From the NCBI GenBank assembly GCA_951217055.1, contig OX578283.1, forward strand, positions 61,819,832 through 61,883,831: 64,000 nt of DNA. The letters are read 5' to 3'. Made by a program: the position numbers and the translations under genes. The stretch is from Gerris lacustris (lineage: Eukaryota; Arthropoda; Insecta; Hemiptera; Gerridae). Under the pieces are notes generated by a model that ran no database searches, was not told the DNA's origin, and was given only the letters and a program-made list of their open reading frames with translations. Below, piece by piece: positions 26,766-40,984 of the stretch (within the stretch, counting starts at the first letter, position 1; each line of letters starts with the position of its first letter).

Positions 26766-27896
26766 GATCATAAATATCGAAGAAAAAAATCATAAATACA
26801 TAACGGGCATGCTTAATCATCTACAAAACCCTAAAAAGTACTTGGACGCAAGTACTTCCCTGTAATTTTTTAAATCAGTCAAAATTGTTTTGATTCTTTT
26901 CATGTATTAAAGTATCAATTTAGCAAAATTGAAAGAGTTCAGAGGGTTGAAATTAATCTGGGGGCTATCTGCGGGCTACTTTCGACGAACCATCAACATT
27001 TAATAAAATCAGATAAATAGTTTTGAAGCTATAGGTGTAAATAAATGTATATTTGTGCGCATTGTTTACTTGTTTCCCCCATTTTTTTAATGTGTCAAAA
27101 TTAAAAAAAATCTGGGGCTATCAGCGAGTTACTTAACCTATAAAAGTTTCATACAAATCAGATAAGTACTTTTGAAGCTATAGGTGTAAATAAATGTATG
27201 TTTTTGTGAAATTAATATATAAATATAAACTAAAATATTAAACAGAATGTAATGAGACAGCATGCATTCCTCTCACCGAAGACTCCTGCACACAACGACT
27301 ACTGTAAACAGTAAAGATAACAGCAAAAGGAAGGTAACAAAGAGATTAACAAGCAGGTTATAAGGTAACAAAGAGATAAGGTTATAAGGTAACAAAGAGA
27401 TAAGGTTATAAAAAGAACATATTACAAAAGGAAGCTAAGTAAGAAAAATAATCTGGGAGAATAAGTTGTCGATCAGTTTAAAATAATAATTGATTAATAA
27501 TACTAAATTAAATAATCACAGAAGACTGTCAGTTATTGTTAGAATAATTACAAATAGTTTCTTTGGCTGAATTTTCTTGGAGTAAAAATGACTCTAATAG
27601 ATCAAATAAAAGTTGAAGTTTTACAAAGAAAGATGGGTCCCCAAAGATATCAGTTAATAGATAAATGAGGTAGGTGAATCTTACTTAAAAGATGTGAGAA
27701 AAAAAAGAAAGAAAACTTGTGCTAAAATAACAGATCTGGATTTAGGTAGATAATTAATTAGATAGATAACTCAAAACTCAACTCTTTGAAATCAAAACTG
27801 GAACAACTATATATCAAATATTCTCTAAGATTCTCAATTACGACTAAAATATAGTTAGTTTATAAATCATTGTCAAGGCAACCACATTTATTCCAA
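26766..27896. other. Spacer, no gene seen
   Basis: Short local repetition AAGGTAACAAAGAGATAAGG / TTATAAGGTAACAAAGAGAT between 27330 and 27415. Otherwise nothing recognised. Confidence 0.5.
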
Positions 27897-28723
27897 TAAA
27901 AATAAAAGTTTGTTATGATTTGTAGGTCTTTAAATAAATAATAAACAGGTCAAGTGTGTGCTAGTCAGCACACAGCGAGGGTCCGTAGGCAACCCTGTAT
28001 AGTTTAAGTAGTACCCTAATGATGGTGTTTTTTAAAATGCTAAAACGCTTACTTTGAACTATCCTATGGGTCTGATATTCTCAAAACACATAAACAAACT
28101 TCTGATAAAGTATTTTTTTTGCCACTGAACCGGACTACAACCATATAAATACATCGAAAAGATCATAGTTATAAAATGACGTATTTTGTCAATAAAAAAT
28201 AAAATAATATTTTTTTCGAAATTTCCAAAAAGTGGTATCTTTACTTTTGGTCGAAGAATGTTCAGGAATTTTTTCAGATTTTTTGCACTTCACATAAGCG
28301 AGATAGAGTGGGGGGGGGGGGGGGGGCACGTTTCACACCCACTTAAAACTTGCCTATGCTCGCCCTATCAAAGTTATAACCAAAGAATTATATATTTTTG
28401 TAATCAGCTCGACGTACCCTTTCATATGATACCCCTCACGGTGTCGAAAAAAAAATAAAAAAATTTAACCCTTAAGTTTTTTACCCTAATTTTTTTGAAA
28501 TTTTTTTTTATTAAGTCGCTATATTTTTAACATACGTGGGCAGGTACAAGACACATATACTTGCCAATTTTGAAAGTGATCGGACGAAAAGTGTAGCCGT
28601 GAGTGAGAGCAGGCGACAGGACGGACGGACAGACACTCGCAGGAAAATGTAAGGGTCCTTGGTTTTGCCTACGGACCCTAAAAATAAAAGTTTGTTATGA
28701 TTTGTAGGTCTTTAAATAAATAA
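27897..28723. mobile_element. Inverted-repeat element between 45-bp direct repeats
   Basis: Ends AGGGTCCGTAGGCAA (27978-27992) and TTGCCTACGGACCCT (28665-28679) are perfect 15-bp inverted repeats. A second GGGTCC/GGACCC pairing near 28651 makes the right end itself hairpin-like, as in family F. The whole is flanked by a 45 bp exact direct repeat (27897-27941 and 28679-28723) starting TAAAAATAAAAGTTTG. The left end is separated from its direct repeat by 36 bp that include a perfect hairpin GTGTGCT-AGTC-AGCACAC (27955-27972). A G-run lies at 28310-28326. No credible ORF. Confidence 0.65.
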
Positions 28724-29549
28724 AAATAAATTTAATGATTGGACAGTAAAAAATTAAAGATATCAATAAAAATAAATGAAAAAAAAACTAATCTAAAATT
28801 AAGACAGACATTCTTATCAAAACTAAACAATTAGTAAGTGCCACAGTTGTGATAAGAACGACTAACATAAAAATTGTGTAATCACGTTGGCAATATGATT
28901 AAGCTCAAATGTTTGGCACCAGTGTTGATAATATATGAAAAAGCTGTAATTATAAAAGAATACGAAGGGGGAGTCTATATTATGTTGGAGACCAACATAA
29001 GAGTACACCTATAACATATATATTATATACGTTTTTTTTTTTTTTTAATATCTACAGTTAATAGCCGGATGTGGCTTGGCCTTAATAAAAAAATGTTAAA
29101 ACTTTACATGGAAAAAAGTTTTTATTATCATAATTAGAACTCGTGCACATCTGTAAAATGTTTCCACCGAGCCGTACTAATACGGAAGGAACTTTTATAG
29201 CTTTTAGACTGCTGCTGATTAACTGCGGTAAAAAAGTAAGGCCAAAGTCTTCAATAACTTAATTAAAGCGAAGCCAATTTTCATTTGCATGCTTTCATTA
29301 TCAGCGTCAAAGAGAAATCGAAAAGAGGCAGAAAAAAATGGAATCTAAACAAAGATTTAAACTTACTTGACAGTAAGATATGGTCTCTCCATTTAGTTTA
29401 TTAATACAAAATTTGTCATAGTTCATCATCGACCCATAACTCAAGAGAGAAAGCAGTCAGGTGACTCTAGATAACGGTGAACTTGACTTATTTTACGAAT
29501 TTTTACTGACAGCAAAAAAATTTATGATAAAATGTTCAGTAATACGTAA
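28724..29549. other. Spacer, no gene seen
   Basis: AT-rich with one T-run near 29030-29046; no repeat match found. Confidence 0.5.
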
Positions 29550-30110
29550 CCCTAGAACGACACACTGGGGTGTCCCATACAAACTATAATTTAATTTATT
29601 TTTTTTTGTTTTATTTGTATTTCTCTAAACCTAGACTCCCTTTCCCCTCTAATTTACCTTTGAACCTTTCTATGTAAATACTGATAACGATACCTGTGTT
29701 ATTAGTTTTAGTTTTCTTTCAGTATTCATTAGAATTAGAGTTGGGGTCCCATAGACCCCTGTGTGCCATTAACGTATATTGTTACATAAACCACTGTTAA
29801 CTGTCTATTTTAAAAAACTCATTTTATATTTTTTTTAGGGCTGCTGAAATGTTTGAGGCTGATAAAAGTTCCAAAAAAGAACTTTTTTTACTATTAGTAG
29901 ACGTATACGTATACGTACTTCATTCAAGTTGAAGGTTTAATGGATCACAGTAAAGATTTTAAGGCCAAAAATGCTTAACTTTGACAGAGTATGTAAGAAA
30001 ATCTATATAATTTTTTTTTTTCATCATTTTTGTTTCTGTTTTCTGTAAAACGACTCTTATAAATATTAATATATATAAATAAAAAATATTAACCCAATCT
30101 AACGAAAACC
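29550..30110 (+). mobile_element. Family G repeat, copy 2
   Basis: Starts CCCTAGAACGACACACTGGG at 29550 and continues with the TTGGGGTCCCATAGACCCC word at 29740 as in copy 1 (16632). The end and the GGGGTCC sub-terminal words are compatible with piggyBac-like ends, but a TTAA duplication is not evident (GTAA precedes). Indels break the frame seen in copy 1. Confidence 0.5.
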
Positions 30111-30494
30111 AAATTTTATATATATATATTTTTTTTTTGAAGTATAATTTTTCTAAAAAAAAATTGATGAAAATATGTATGTATACTATTTAATTCTAAA
30201 ATCCTTATTTGTTTTGGTCAAAACTAAATAATATGTTTAGTATGACAAATTATATTTACAAAAATATATAAATAATAAAAAAAGAAAATGTTTATTAATT
30301 AATTTAATCCAATAATTAATTGGGGTCTCACTAAACCCTGTGTGGAGTTTGCACCCGAGCGACAGCGAGGGTAGTAAAACCACACGAGCAATGCAAAATG
30401 CCGTTTCCGCACGAGTTGCGTACCTTACTTTATCTACGATCGTTAGATTTAAATAATAAATACAGAAAAAAATAAACTTGCTGTACGTAAATTC

Positions 30495-30612
30495 ATATCT
30501 CTTCTCTTGATAAAGATGGCATTAATTCTTGAGTTGTATTTTTTGCCGAATTAATTATTTCTGGAGGAGTATTATTCTCCACATTTTCGTCAAAGTCACT
30601 TGATTCACTCAT
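30495..30612 (-). pseudogene. Recombinase-like N-terminus, frameshifted copy
   Basis: ATG at 30612 on minus gives a product starting MSESSDFDENVENNTPPEII and running through NSAKNTTQELMPSLSREE, then a stop. Compared with 9321 it has one extra base in the RER codons, which shifts the frame just before the conserved RYEL. Confidence 0.5.
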
Positions 30613-30710
30613 TGTTTTTCACTAAAATCTCGATATAAACAGTTACTTTAATAAAAGAACAGCAAATTAGTTTTGTTAAATGTAAACAAACTCGCTAATC
30701 GTGCGTAAAG

Positions 30711-30766
30711 CTGAAGAATTCCTCTTCTTTACCGCGCTAGCGTGGTAAAGAAGAGGAATTCTTCAG
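30711..30766. repeat. 56-bp palindrome, copy 2
   Basis: Perfect 23-bp arms from CTGAAGAATTCC to GGAATTCTTCAG around GCGCTAGCGT. The central CGCTAGCG is itself palindromic, with one G/T pair outside it. Confidence 0.9.
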
Positions 30767-30909
30767 AACTATGATACTTGCATGCGCAATGAATAGGTAC
30801 AAGTATGTACGTAAATAATCACTTTCTACGCATCTAAACAGAGATATAATGTTTATATTTCGTATCAATCGTAGATAAAAAAAAAATACGTGTGTCGTTC
30901 TTGGGTTAA

Positions 30910-31010
30910 ATGTAGCTACGAAAACTCGAAAACTAATAAATGGAAAACACTGGGCTAAATAATTATGAACTTTGTAACAACTAAACAACTGTATATGTGA
31001 AAGTTTATCT
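30910..31010 (+). mobile_element. Family H tail fragment
   Basis: CGAAAACTAATAAATGGAAA and GGGCTAAATAATTATGAA match the 3' parts at 24318-24400 and 52997-53060. Confidence 0.55.
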
Positions 31011-31234
31011 TACATAACACAATTTACACATTACATTCAATTATTTCATAACAATATTGTTAAACAATTTAACTAAATAATATTATATTATATTGTTATT
31101 ATGAAAGCTAATGTAGCCGCCAATTAGTCTTCCTCTTTAATCTTTTGTTAAGTTCAAAAAGATTTAAACATGATTACAGAAAATATAATTAAACAAAGAT
31201 ATTTCATGTGTTAATAATTTTCATAATTATGTAC

Positions 31235-31340
<106 letters not shown>

Positions 31341-31854
31341 TGTTATTTGATAGAATATTATGATTAGTTTTCTGTCTAGTAATTATTATTGTTTGTATTT
31401 TAATGAAAACACGGTAATATTTATTAATAACTAAATGGATAGTTTGGAGTCGAAGTCTGATTTGTTATCTCTCTTGTGAGTTACCCACGCCTAATAGACC
31501 ATTAGCTTGTAATTAAGTGAACAAAATGTTTATTAAACATCTATTAGAACATTCTTCCTTGCACTTTTATTTTACATTCTGAGAACAAGCTACAAGGAGG
31601 GGGGAACCAATTATTTATAATTTAAACTGCTAGTAATTATGTTTCTATACTGTCTTTCGACAGCTCTGATAATGATTTTTTCTCTCCTGTTATAAATTCT
31701 AAACTAGTGTGTTTGGTTGCATAATGTTAAATGCTTTTTCTTTTATTGTAAAGAGTAACGCAAACGATAAAAATACTAATAAATTATGGAGAATTGTAGA
31801 TATTTTTTAAAAAAAGAAAAAAAAAAAAAAATTTAAGAATAAATAACATACTTT

Positions 31855-31986
31855 TTGCTTCCAAGCTTACCGAAGGTAACGGAAGCATTGTGTTCACTTT
31901 TGAGAACGAAAAACTTTTATGCCTCCGATTTCAAAAATTCCAAGGCAGAAATCCGTTTCAGACATCAGGGAACATTTTTGGTCTCG

Positions 31987-32018
<32 letters not shown>

Positions 32019-32410
32019 GGTCTGTGTGTCCGCGAATTATGAAACGTGCGACGATAACTTGAGTAAATGTTAACCGATTTTGATGAAATTTGGTAGACAT
32101 GTTCGTTTTACCAATGCCCAGGACGAGTTCGTTGGACGTTATCCGTCCAAGCGTTCACGAGACACGCTCGCGTAAACGTGAACTTAACGTCGGGGAAAAA
32201 ATCTAACTTCACCTATTTAATGAGGCAAACATTTTTTTCAAATACACTTTTTTAGTAAAACCAACAGCGACACCGCAATGAAGTGTTAAAGATCGCTAAA
32301 ACTATTAATAGTTTTTACAAAATAAACAATATTACAATAAAGTAATATAACAATAATTGTTATAGTATATGATAGGATGCGAGGAAGCTATGTGCCACAC
32401 TAATTGGCAG
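31855..32410 (+). mobile_element. Family E repeat, most complete copy
   Basis: Starts GCTTCCAAGCTTACCGAAGG, has a (TGTC)n run at 31987-32020, then CGATTTTGATGAAATTTGG, CGAACTTAACGTCGGGG-like sequence and GATCGCTAAAACTATTAATA, ending near GATGCGAGGAAGCTATGTG. Matches 47688-48010 directly and 49560-49975 in inverse orientation. The open frames on both strands at 31855-32100 are the TGTC run. No transposase seen. Confidence 0.7.
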
Positions 32411-32572
32411 TATATTTTTTTTTTTAGATAAAAAGTGACGTTACCTAATTTATAAGTTAAGCAATGCCTATGATTAAAAATAGGACCAATTTTTGTCTCT
32501 CGTTACCCGGCACAATTGATTACTGAGAAAGCTAGCAAAATTCATTTAGTGCAGAGGCTGTTGTGAAAATTT

Positions 32573-33233
32573 TACTACGTTTTTATTAGCTTCCTTTCTT
32601 GTTTGTTTGTTTGTTTGTTTGTTTGTCAATTGTTGTACAAATCTGGCAATCGATTTCTAACTAACTTCCCGAATAGCTAGACATTTGAAACTTTTAGCAT
32701 AGCTCAGAGCACGATGACAATGCATTATTTTAATACTTTTAGTCATCTTTCAGCAGAATTTAATTGGTTTTCAGCAAATTTTGCTGTACGGAAAGTTAGT
32801 TCAGAAAAAATCCGCAAGTTATTTTATTTGTTTTGCCATATCCCATATTTTCGCAATCTTCATTTTGACGGGTCTCAAATTTGAGATAGATAAACATTGA
32901 ATGACAGCAAAACAGGAAATATCGATTACATTATTTATCGATTACATTATTTATCGATTATATTATTTATATAATTTCAAATTTATCGATGGCACGGTTT
33001 AGATTTGGTGTTGGGGAGATCCGTTGTACAAAGATTTGTCCTTTTATAGGTTTAAGATCAGCTCTCTAGATGGTTGTCATTTATGTGAAGTAAATAAATT
33101 CGGATTTTTTTTTTTTTTCACTAACATTATATATCATATAACAATAACAATTATATCATCAACATTACATACGATTCAACAGAAAATTTAAAAATGTAGA
33201 ATATAAAAAGTTCTTTTTATCTTGAAATTATTG
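32573..33233 (+). mobile_element. Family A repeat, intact copy
   Basis: From ACTACGTTTTTATTAGC to CTTTTTATCTTGAAATT. Contains a (GTTT)n run near 32598, ATCGATTACATTATTTATCG-type triplication near 32920, and a 3' hairpin ATAAAAAG-TT-CTTTTTAT. Serves as the empty-site reference for the insertions at 11211 and 61959. Confidence 0.85.
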
Positions 33234-33437
33234 TAATCTCAATTTAACCCACTTCCCTACCACCTAGTAAGTTGAAACTTGTACAGATTATTTATATACG
33301 ATGATAATGCAATAATCAGTCATAAGTTTTAGCTAATATCAGGCCCCTTTATAGGGTAAGCTGCACCCTGGACAAAACCTTTTATTCAATTTTTTAAGTT
33401 TTTGGTAGTTTTCATACTACGGAAAGTTAAATTTTAA

Positions 33438-33615
33438 TTTAAATCAAATTATAATTATTATTAACTACGGGAAACAGATAGTGAAAAATACACTCCTGTG
33501 CCGGGATTTGAACCACGGGCCTCTATATAGAGGCCCGTGGTTCAAATCCCGGCACAGGAGTGTATTTTTCACTGTCTGTTTCCCGTAGTTAATAATAATT
33601 ATAATTTGATTTAAA
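33438..33615. repeat. 178-bp near-perfect palindrome containing a tRNA T-arm
   Basis: The sequence is symmetric about 33526/33527 (centre CTCTATATAGAG) over 89 bp each way with one mismatch (T/C near 33479 and its partner). Each arm contains CGTGGTTCAAATCCCGGC or its complement, a tRNA T-arm/B-box-like word. No spacer at the centre. It could be a head-to-head SINE duplication, a fold-back synthesis product, or an assembly artefact. Confidence 0.95.
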
Positions 33616-34390
33616 ACCTTTTATCTTTTATAGTATTAATTTTTTATAACTACGTTTTTAGTACAAACTGGAAACATACATGAACATAATTTTCTATACT
33701 TTTCTTGAAAACGTTTTGTTAACATAACTACATGGACCTTTTTCTTGTGATCTTGTGATTTTTTCTTAGCGAACTCGGTAACAACTTCGGAAAAATCTGT
33801 TTTTAGTGTTATGTCCTTTTTCAGAACACATTAAAACCAATGAGCTCAGATAATTTTTCGATCTTAATACCTCTATATAAGACAAACATTTCCAATAAAT
33901 ATCGTTTTGTTATCTGCCACAATTTTGAAAATTATACTATTGATCTTTGAAATTTTAACGCTTAAATATATACAGTATTATGTGAGATAATATAAGTTTT
34001 ATAATAGCTATGTAAAACATAAATAATTTTATCTTCAGCAGGGAGAAAAAGTTATGATTTTGAATTAGTTTAGAGGGACTAAAACAGGTCTTTTCATCCC
34101 TGAACTCAAAAAGTAGGGCGAAAAAGTTAAGTAGGGCAAAAAAGTAAAGATTGCAACTTAATTATTTTATAAATAGTAGAAAATGAATGGCAAATGTAAT
34201 AAAGTTGTTGAAATCAGGTTGGCGGCACTGCGCTTTTTTGACCATGTTTATCATTGATTCATTGTTTATAACCTGCGTCTAAATAACCTTCTATTTGAGT
34301 TGAATTCCAATTCTTATTTGTTTTTAATATTGAATCTCTTATATCTGCTATTAAAAGTGCTAATAATTATTGTTATTTATTAAAATAATA
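33616..34390. other. Spacer, no gene seen
   Basis: AT-rich; no repeat match noted apart from two AAGTAGGGC(G/A)AAAAAGT words near 34112 and 34130. Confidence 0.5.
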
Positions 34391-34638
34391 ATTTATGAAA
34401 ATGCGTATTTTCTTCCTACTGGAGATAAAATATTGTATGAACCTCGTGAGTAAAGTACCATTATTCCCCTCGCGATAATTATCTCCCTCGGCTGCGCCTC
34501 GGGAATTGTAGAGTCTAATTCCCTCGGCTTCGCCTCGGGATTTAGGGACCATGGTTCCTTCGGCTTCGCCTCAAGAACCAACGTTTTCGCTCAGGGAATA
34601 ATGGCTTACTTTACTCCCTAGGTGCATAAATAACTATT
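34391..34638. mobile_element. Small CTAGG-type element with three evenly spaced GC hairpins
   Basis: The right end reads, on minus, AATAGTTATTTATG then CACCTAGGGAGTAAAG, matching the terminus of the 55357-57069 element. GAGTAAAGTACCATTATTCC (34448) is inverted at 34590-34616. CCCTCGGCTGCGCCTCGGG (34485), CCCTCGGCTTCGCCTCGGG (34521) and CCTTCGGCTTCGCCTCAAG (34557) are exactly 36 bp apart. The left part has GGAGATAAAATATTGTATG (34421), as in the larger element. A non-autonomous relative. Confidence 0.7.
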
Positions 34639-35364
34639 AAGTCACCGGGGCCGTGGTCATATGCCCCTCCCTCCCCTTCCTATCTGGGCCTGCTGGATAG
34701 TAACTGTTAACGCAAAGGTATGAATGTAGATTTTAAGTAGTGTAGGTTTTAAATTTATATATTTAATCTGAATAATGAATTTGAATATAAACCAATAATA
34801 ATGTTATTTAAATTAATTCTAGCAATAAACCTATCCCACCTGTACTTAAGCAAGATTTGCACGTCTTGAAAACTGAGATAATTATCAACAAGTAAGAAAC
34901 AAATCTTGTTCGAAAAAAACTAATTTATTTACTGCTTGACATTGCCTTGTTAAGTGATAACGAATGTAACATTTCTATAAGCTATGTAAACTAGTAAACA
35001 ATCAACAATCATTTAAACAATTTATTTCCTTTCTCTTTATATTATAAATTATATGTTTCCTCTTTTAAACTCAAATAATATATGATAAATTCATAGGATC
35101 TCAACAAGTTAAATAATTACAGCCTGGAGCTAAAAACATTTTGTACATTCATAATAGAATATATTAACTTATAGATTTACCCTTGTACGCATTCTCTCAT
35201 AAATAAATAATTAATATTTTAGAATTTCCATGTAACTTAGATATAACAGATAAATATATGATTTAATTTATGATTAGACTAAAGAATTTTTAAATTAGTG
35301 TTTTATAGTCACAATTGTAAATGTAGAGTATGTATTTTTATAACACCTTACATTATTAAATACA

Positions 35365-35441
<77 letters not shown>

Positions 35442-35838
35442 TATTAATGCATACAACAAGCTATACAAGCCATTATACTAGATTCTCTTGTAAACAGATA
35501 TTAAATACAAAAGAAATATCATTTATATACTTTTCATTCGTACCTGTAAGAACATATCAAGATAGGAAAGTTCTTATTTATGCATTGAAAATGCAATATA
35601 CATTCCATTACTTAAATACATAGATATTTTATTGTCTAACTTATAAATATACATAGATTTCTGTAATCACATACATAGATGTTACGTAGTTATAGTAGTT
35701 GAAGTACCTACTTGTTCCTTGGAAGGGATATTTATGTTTAGTAAACTGCTTTGTAAGTAGATATCATTAGTAATTTAATACTACATTTACTGTAATTGTT
35801 CGAGGAAAATATCGACTTATAAAATTCAAAAAGAATAT

Positions 35839-35916
<78 letters not shown>

Positions 35917-36869
35917 TTGTTATAAACAAATAGTAATAGGATCATGACTATAATATACATAATTCATTTCATTACTAAGAATATAATACTCTCTATATCG
36001 TATAGTTTGGAGTCTATTGATGTATTAAAAAAATAACCAAACGAAACAAAGTAATCTAGTAATAAATAACAGTGCTAAAAAAAAGATAAAATAAATGAGA
36101 AAATAAACTCAGTCAAAACCAATCAGACTGGTAAGTTTAAGAACAATCAACTATTAGTCCATTAATTTTATTACAAATATTTTCTCAATAGGGCAGCTGC
36201 ACCAGTAAATATTTAATAACACTAGTTCTAGGATACATTAATAAAATAATAAATACTCAATTTAAAAAGAGCATTAGTGTCAGGTTTAAGCACACCAATC
36301 ATAAATTAAATCGGTCTACAATTGCGGACGCCATAAGAGCTCAAAGTCAAAAATTGTTAAAAAAAAAAAAAAAATCTATGTAAGGTAAAACCGATGAAGG
36401 TTCGACAAAAAGTCAAAGGGGCAAAATTGTAGATATTTTAAAATTTTCGATACGACTTACCGTTTAGCCGCAATAAGAAAAAAAACTTAAAGCTGTGTCC
36501 GCCATCTTTAATTTTTTAAGGGGGTAAATGTAAAAATTTTTCTTTTCGGATTTTTCTAGTTGGTTTGAGCCAATTTCCGACCAAACGCAAAAAAACCGTG
36601 AGTCTCTAGGTCGTTTAGAAGTACCCAAACATTTTGATTAGCGATTCAGTGGGTTTTATCACTTGAATTTTGCAAATCCGACCAAAACTTTACAGACAAA
36701 ACTTTAATTTTATATATATGTACGAGTTTATAGTCACGATTTTATGAAAATAAACGTAACTTTATCAACAAATCGAAACCAAAGTGTAAACTATCATCTG
36801 TTGACTACTTTATAAAAGTATGTTTAATAATCAATAAATTAAATTTATTATATTAGATTATTGTTGTTC
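34639..36869. other. AT-rich stretch with two TA microsatellites
   Basis: TA tracts at 35372-35438 and 35844-35914. No gene or repeat family recognised. Confidence 0.65.
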
Positions 36870-37300
36870 AAGCACCATTGAACAAAATTCTGCCAGCATC
36901 TGAAGGGCCCCCCCCCCCCCAAGTTCTTGGATTAGAAGTTTGTCCCTTCAGTGCTATTGGCAGGCCTGCTATCCCAGGATCTGCTGGAAGGAAAATCCTG
37001 AAATGGCCAAGTGTGTGTGTAGCCCTCCATGGGTGTAGTGGCCATTTTTTAATGTTTAACATTTAATGTGACATTATATATCTACAATTATCCTGGTCAT
37101 CCAAGTGATACCATGGATATAATGGCATACAGGAGTTCAGCAAGGTTCTTCTCTTTATCCTGACAGTAGGAAAGAGAAGAACTTCTAAACTTGCTGGATC
37201 CAACTTATCCACCACCCACAGGAGATATCACCATCTGCCACCGCACTTCACCTCTACACTCTCCAATCAGATATTCCTTTAATTTATCTATATAACTATT
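36870..37300. other. Base-balanced unrecognised segment
   Basis: GC is higher than surroundings. A C-run lies at 36908-36920. Open frames on both strands (36868-37066) contain the run and no domain. Includes the long imperfect hairpin at 37138-37198. It may be a degraded coding element or a single-copy functional segment; I cannot tell. Confidence 0.3.
37138..37198. repeat. Imperfect long hairpin, precursor-miRNA-like
   Basis: CAGCAAG (37139) pairs with CTTGCTG (37190) and GTTCTTCTCTTT (37146) with AAAGAGAAGAAC (37171), leaving a small apical loop and one asymmetric bulge. Size is in the range of a pre-miRNA stem, but no mature sequence is recognised. Confidence 0.35.
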
Positions 37301-39599
<2,299 letters not shown>

Positions 39600-40104
39600 A
39601 CAGTAATACCCCGGCTTACGCGAATCCGCGGAATTTCGCGATTTTCGAATCTTCCCTTTCCCAGATTCCGTGATTTTTTCTGTCTGTCTGTCACTCTGTA
39701 CGGTTCCAATAACTTTGGAATCAAAAGAGATAAAATCATGAAACTTTTTTATTTTTGTGTTTAATTTTTGTTTGTTAAAATTTTACGTGTCTCCTTAAAA
39801 GCAATATTTCTTCTGTTACTAGAAATATAAAGATATATGCAAAATGTGCGGCCTGCTGGACCATAGAAAAAATAAGAATAGAATTTGATCTGATTAACTG
39901 GGAATCCAAAATGGCAAATAATTAGTGTTAATACATTTTCAGATAAATCATGGAGGAAAACAAATTCTTTTAAAAAATGTTAAGGGGGATAAAAATTAAA
40001 GCTACATACTTATGAATAGATTACAAATATTTATAAAAAATAAAATAAAAAATGTATTGTATTTATTAGTCCAAATATAAAAAAAATAAATAGTATAATA
40101 TGTC
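39600..40104 (+). mobile_element. Family F fragment next to a CCGGCTTACGCGAATCCGCG patch
   Basis: 39680-39740 (GTCTGTCACTCTGTACGGTT) matches 57861 and, inverted, 48813. The preceding 39606-39660 (CCCGGCTTACGCGAATCCGC, GGAATTTCGCGATTTTCG) resembles pogo-like terminal sequence. Confidence 0.45.
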
Positions 40105-40222
40105 TCCCTCCCCCCCAACTACCCTATAAGGGTTATTTCTAAAATTTTGAAATAATTTACGCAACTACCTACCTTATCGTAGGCTGATGAAAATTTCGCG
40201 TGCCCCCCCCCCCCCCCCCTTA
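40105..40222 (-). mobile_element. Family C fragment
   Basis: CCCCCCAACTACCCTATAAG, TCTAAAATTTTGAAATAATT, TACCTTATCGTAGG and GATGAAAATTTCGCG follow the family order, ending in a C-run at 40203-40219; the tRNA-like end is absent. Confidence 0.55.
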
Positions 40223-40984
40223 TTCTAACTAATTCATGTTTACAGAACCAACGAAACCCATTTTATGAGAGACTTCATACTCAACCATTTTATATTTCAA
40301 ATAACAAGTTAACTTAACCTTAAATTAATTAACCTAATCTCACTTTATTTATGTTAATAAAGTGTTATTCTAACCTCCAAAACATTGCTAATGTTATTTT
40401 TCAACACAACATATTACTGATATACTCTTAAAGATAATGCTAATATGTTTTAAATAAACCCTTGGTATTATTAAAATAACATTTAGCGCAGGTGTTATGT
40501 GCATTTATGTCATGTAAACATAACCTTGATCTTCAATTTTACTTTGATTAAAAGCAAATTATAATCCATTGCACAATAAGGTATTTTATTTTTAATGTAA
40601 ACTTGGGTCTATATTTAGATTTTAGATGCTATGACTTCAATAATGATAATTATTCCACATGAACAAACACAGGTTTGTTTAATCTAAAATAATAGTATAG
40701 ATATCTAATTACAGTATAAATAACAAATAATAATCAGACAATTATTTCAGTCAATCTACTATTTTTCGAAGACTATTATGCATAAATTGTCTTTTGTGGT
40801 TAATCAAGTAAATATTAGTTTATATTGAACAACCTGAGTCTTATTCCATATGAATTAATTATATCTATAAGTTGGATTAAACAAAATAAAGGTGAGTATA
40901 ACCAATTTGTTACGGCTTCATCGTAATTTATTTTTACATTTTATATTTTATGTTATTCTTATACACATATGTTTCTAATTATAA
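40223..40984. other. AT-rich spacer, nothing seen
   Basis: No repeat match or credible ORF. Confidence 0.6.

Larger units (their letters stand above)
30340..30879 (-). mobile_element. Recombinase-like element fragment, copy 2
   Basis: Inverse copy of 9061-9600: the module between TTTATCTACGAT (30429) and CAATCGTAGATAAA (30866-30879), plus the GC-rich motif CACCCGAGCGACAGCGAGGG at 30351-30370. Contains the 56-bp palindrome at 30711-30766. The element's outer CTAGG ends are missing. Confidence 0.65.

Noticed and set aside
29550..30110. Confident piggyBac assignment
   Set aside because: The CCCTAGAA-like end fits, but TTAA target sites and a second inverted end were not found.
31986..32022. 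TGTC run as a stand-alone microsatellite locus
   Set aside because: The run is an internal part of family E (also at 47810), so it is not independent.
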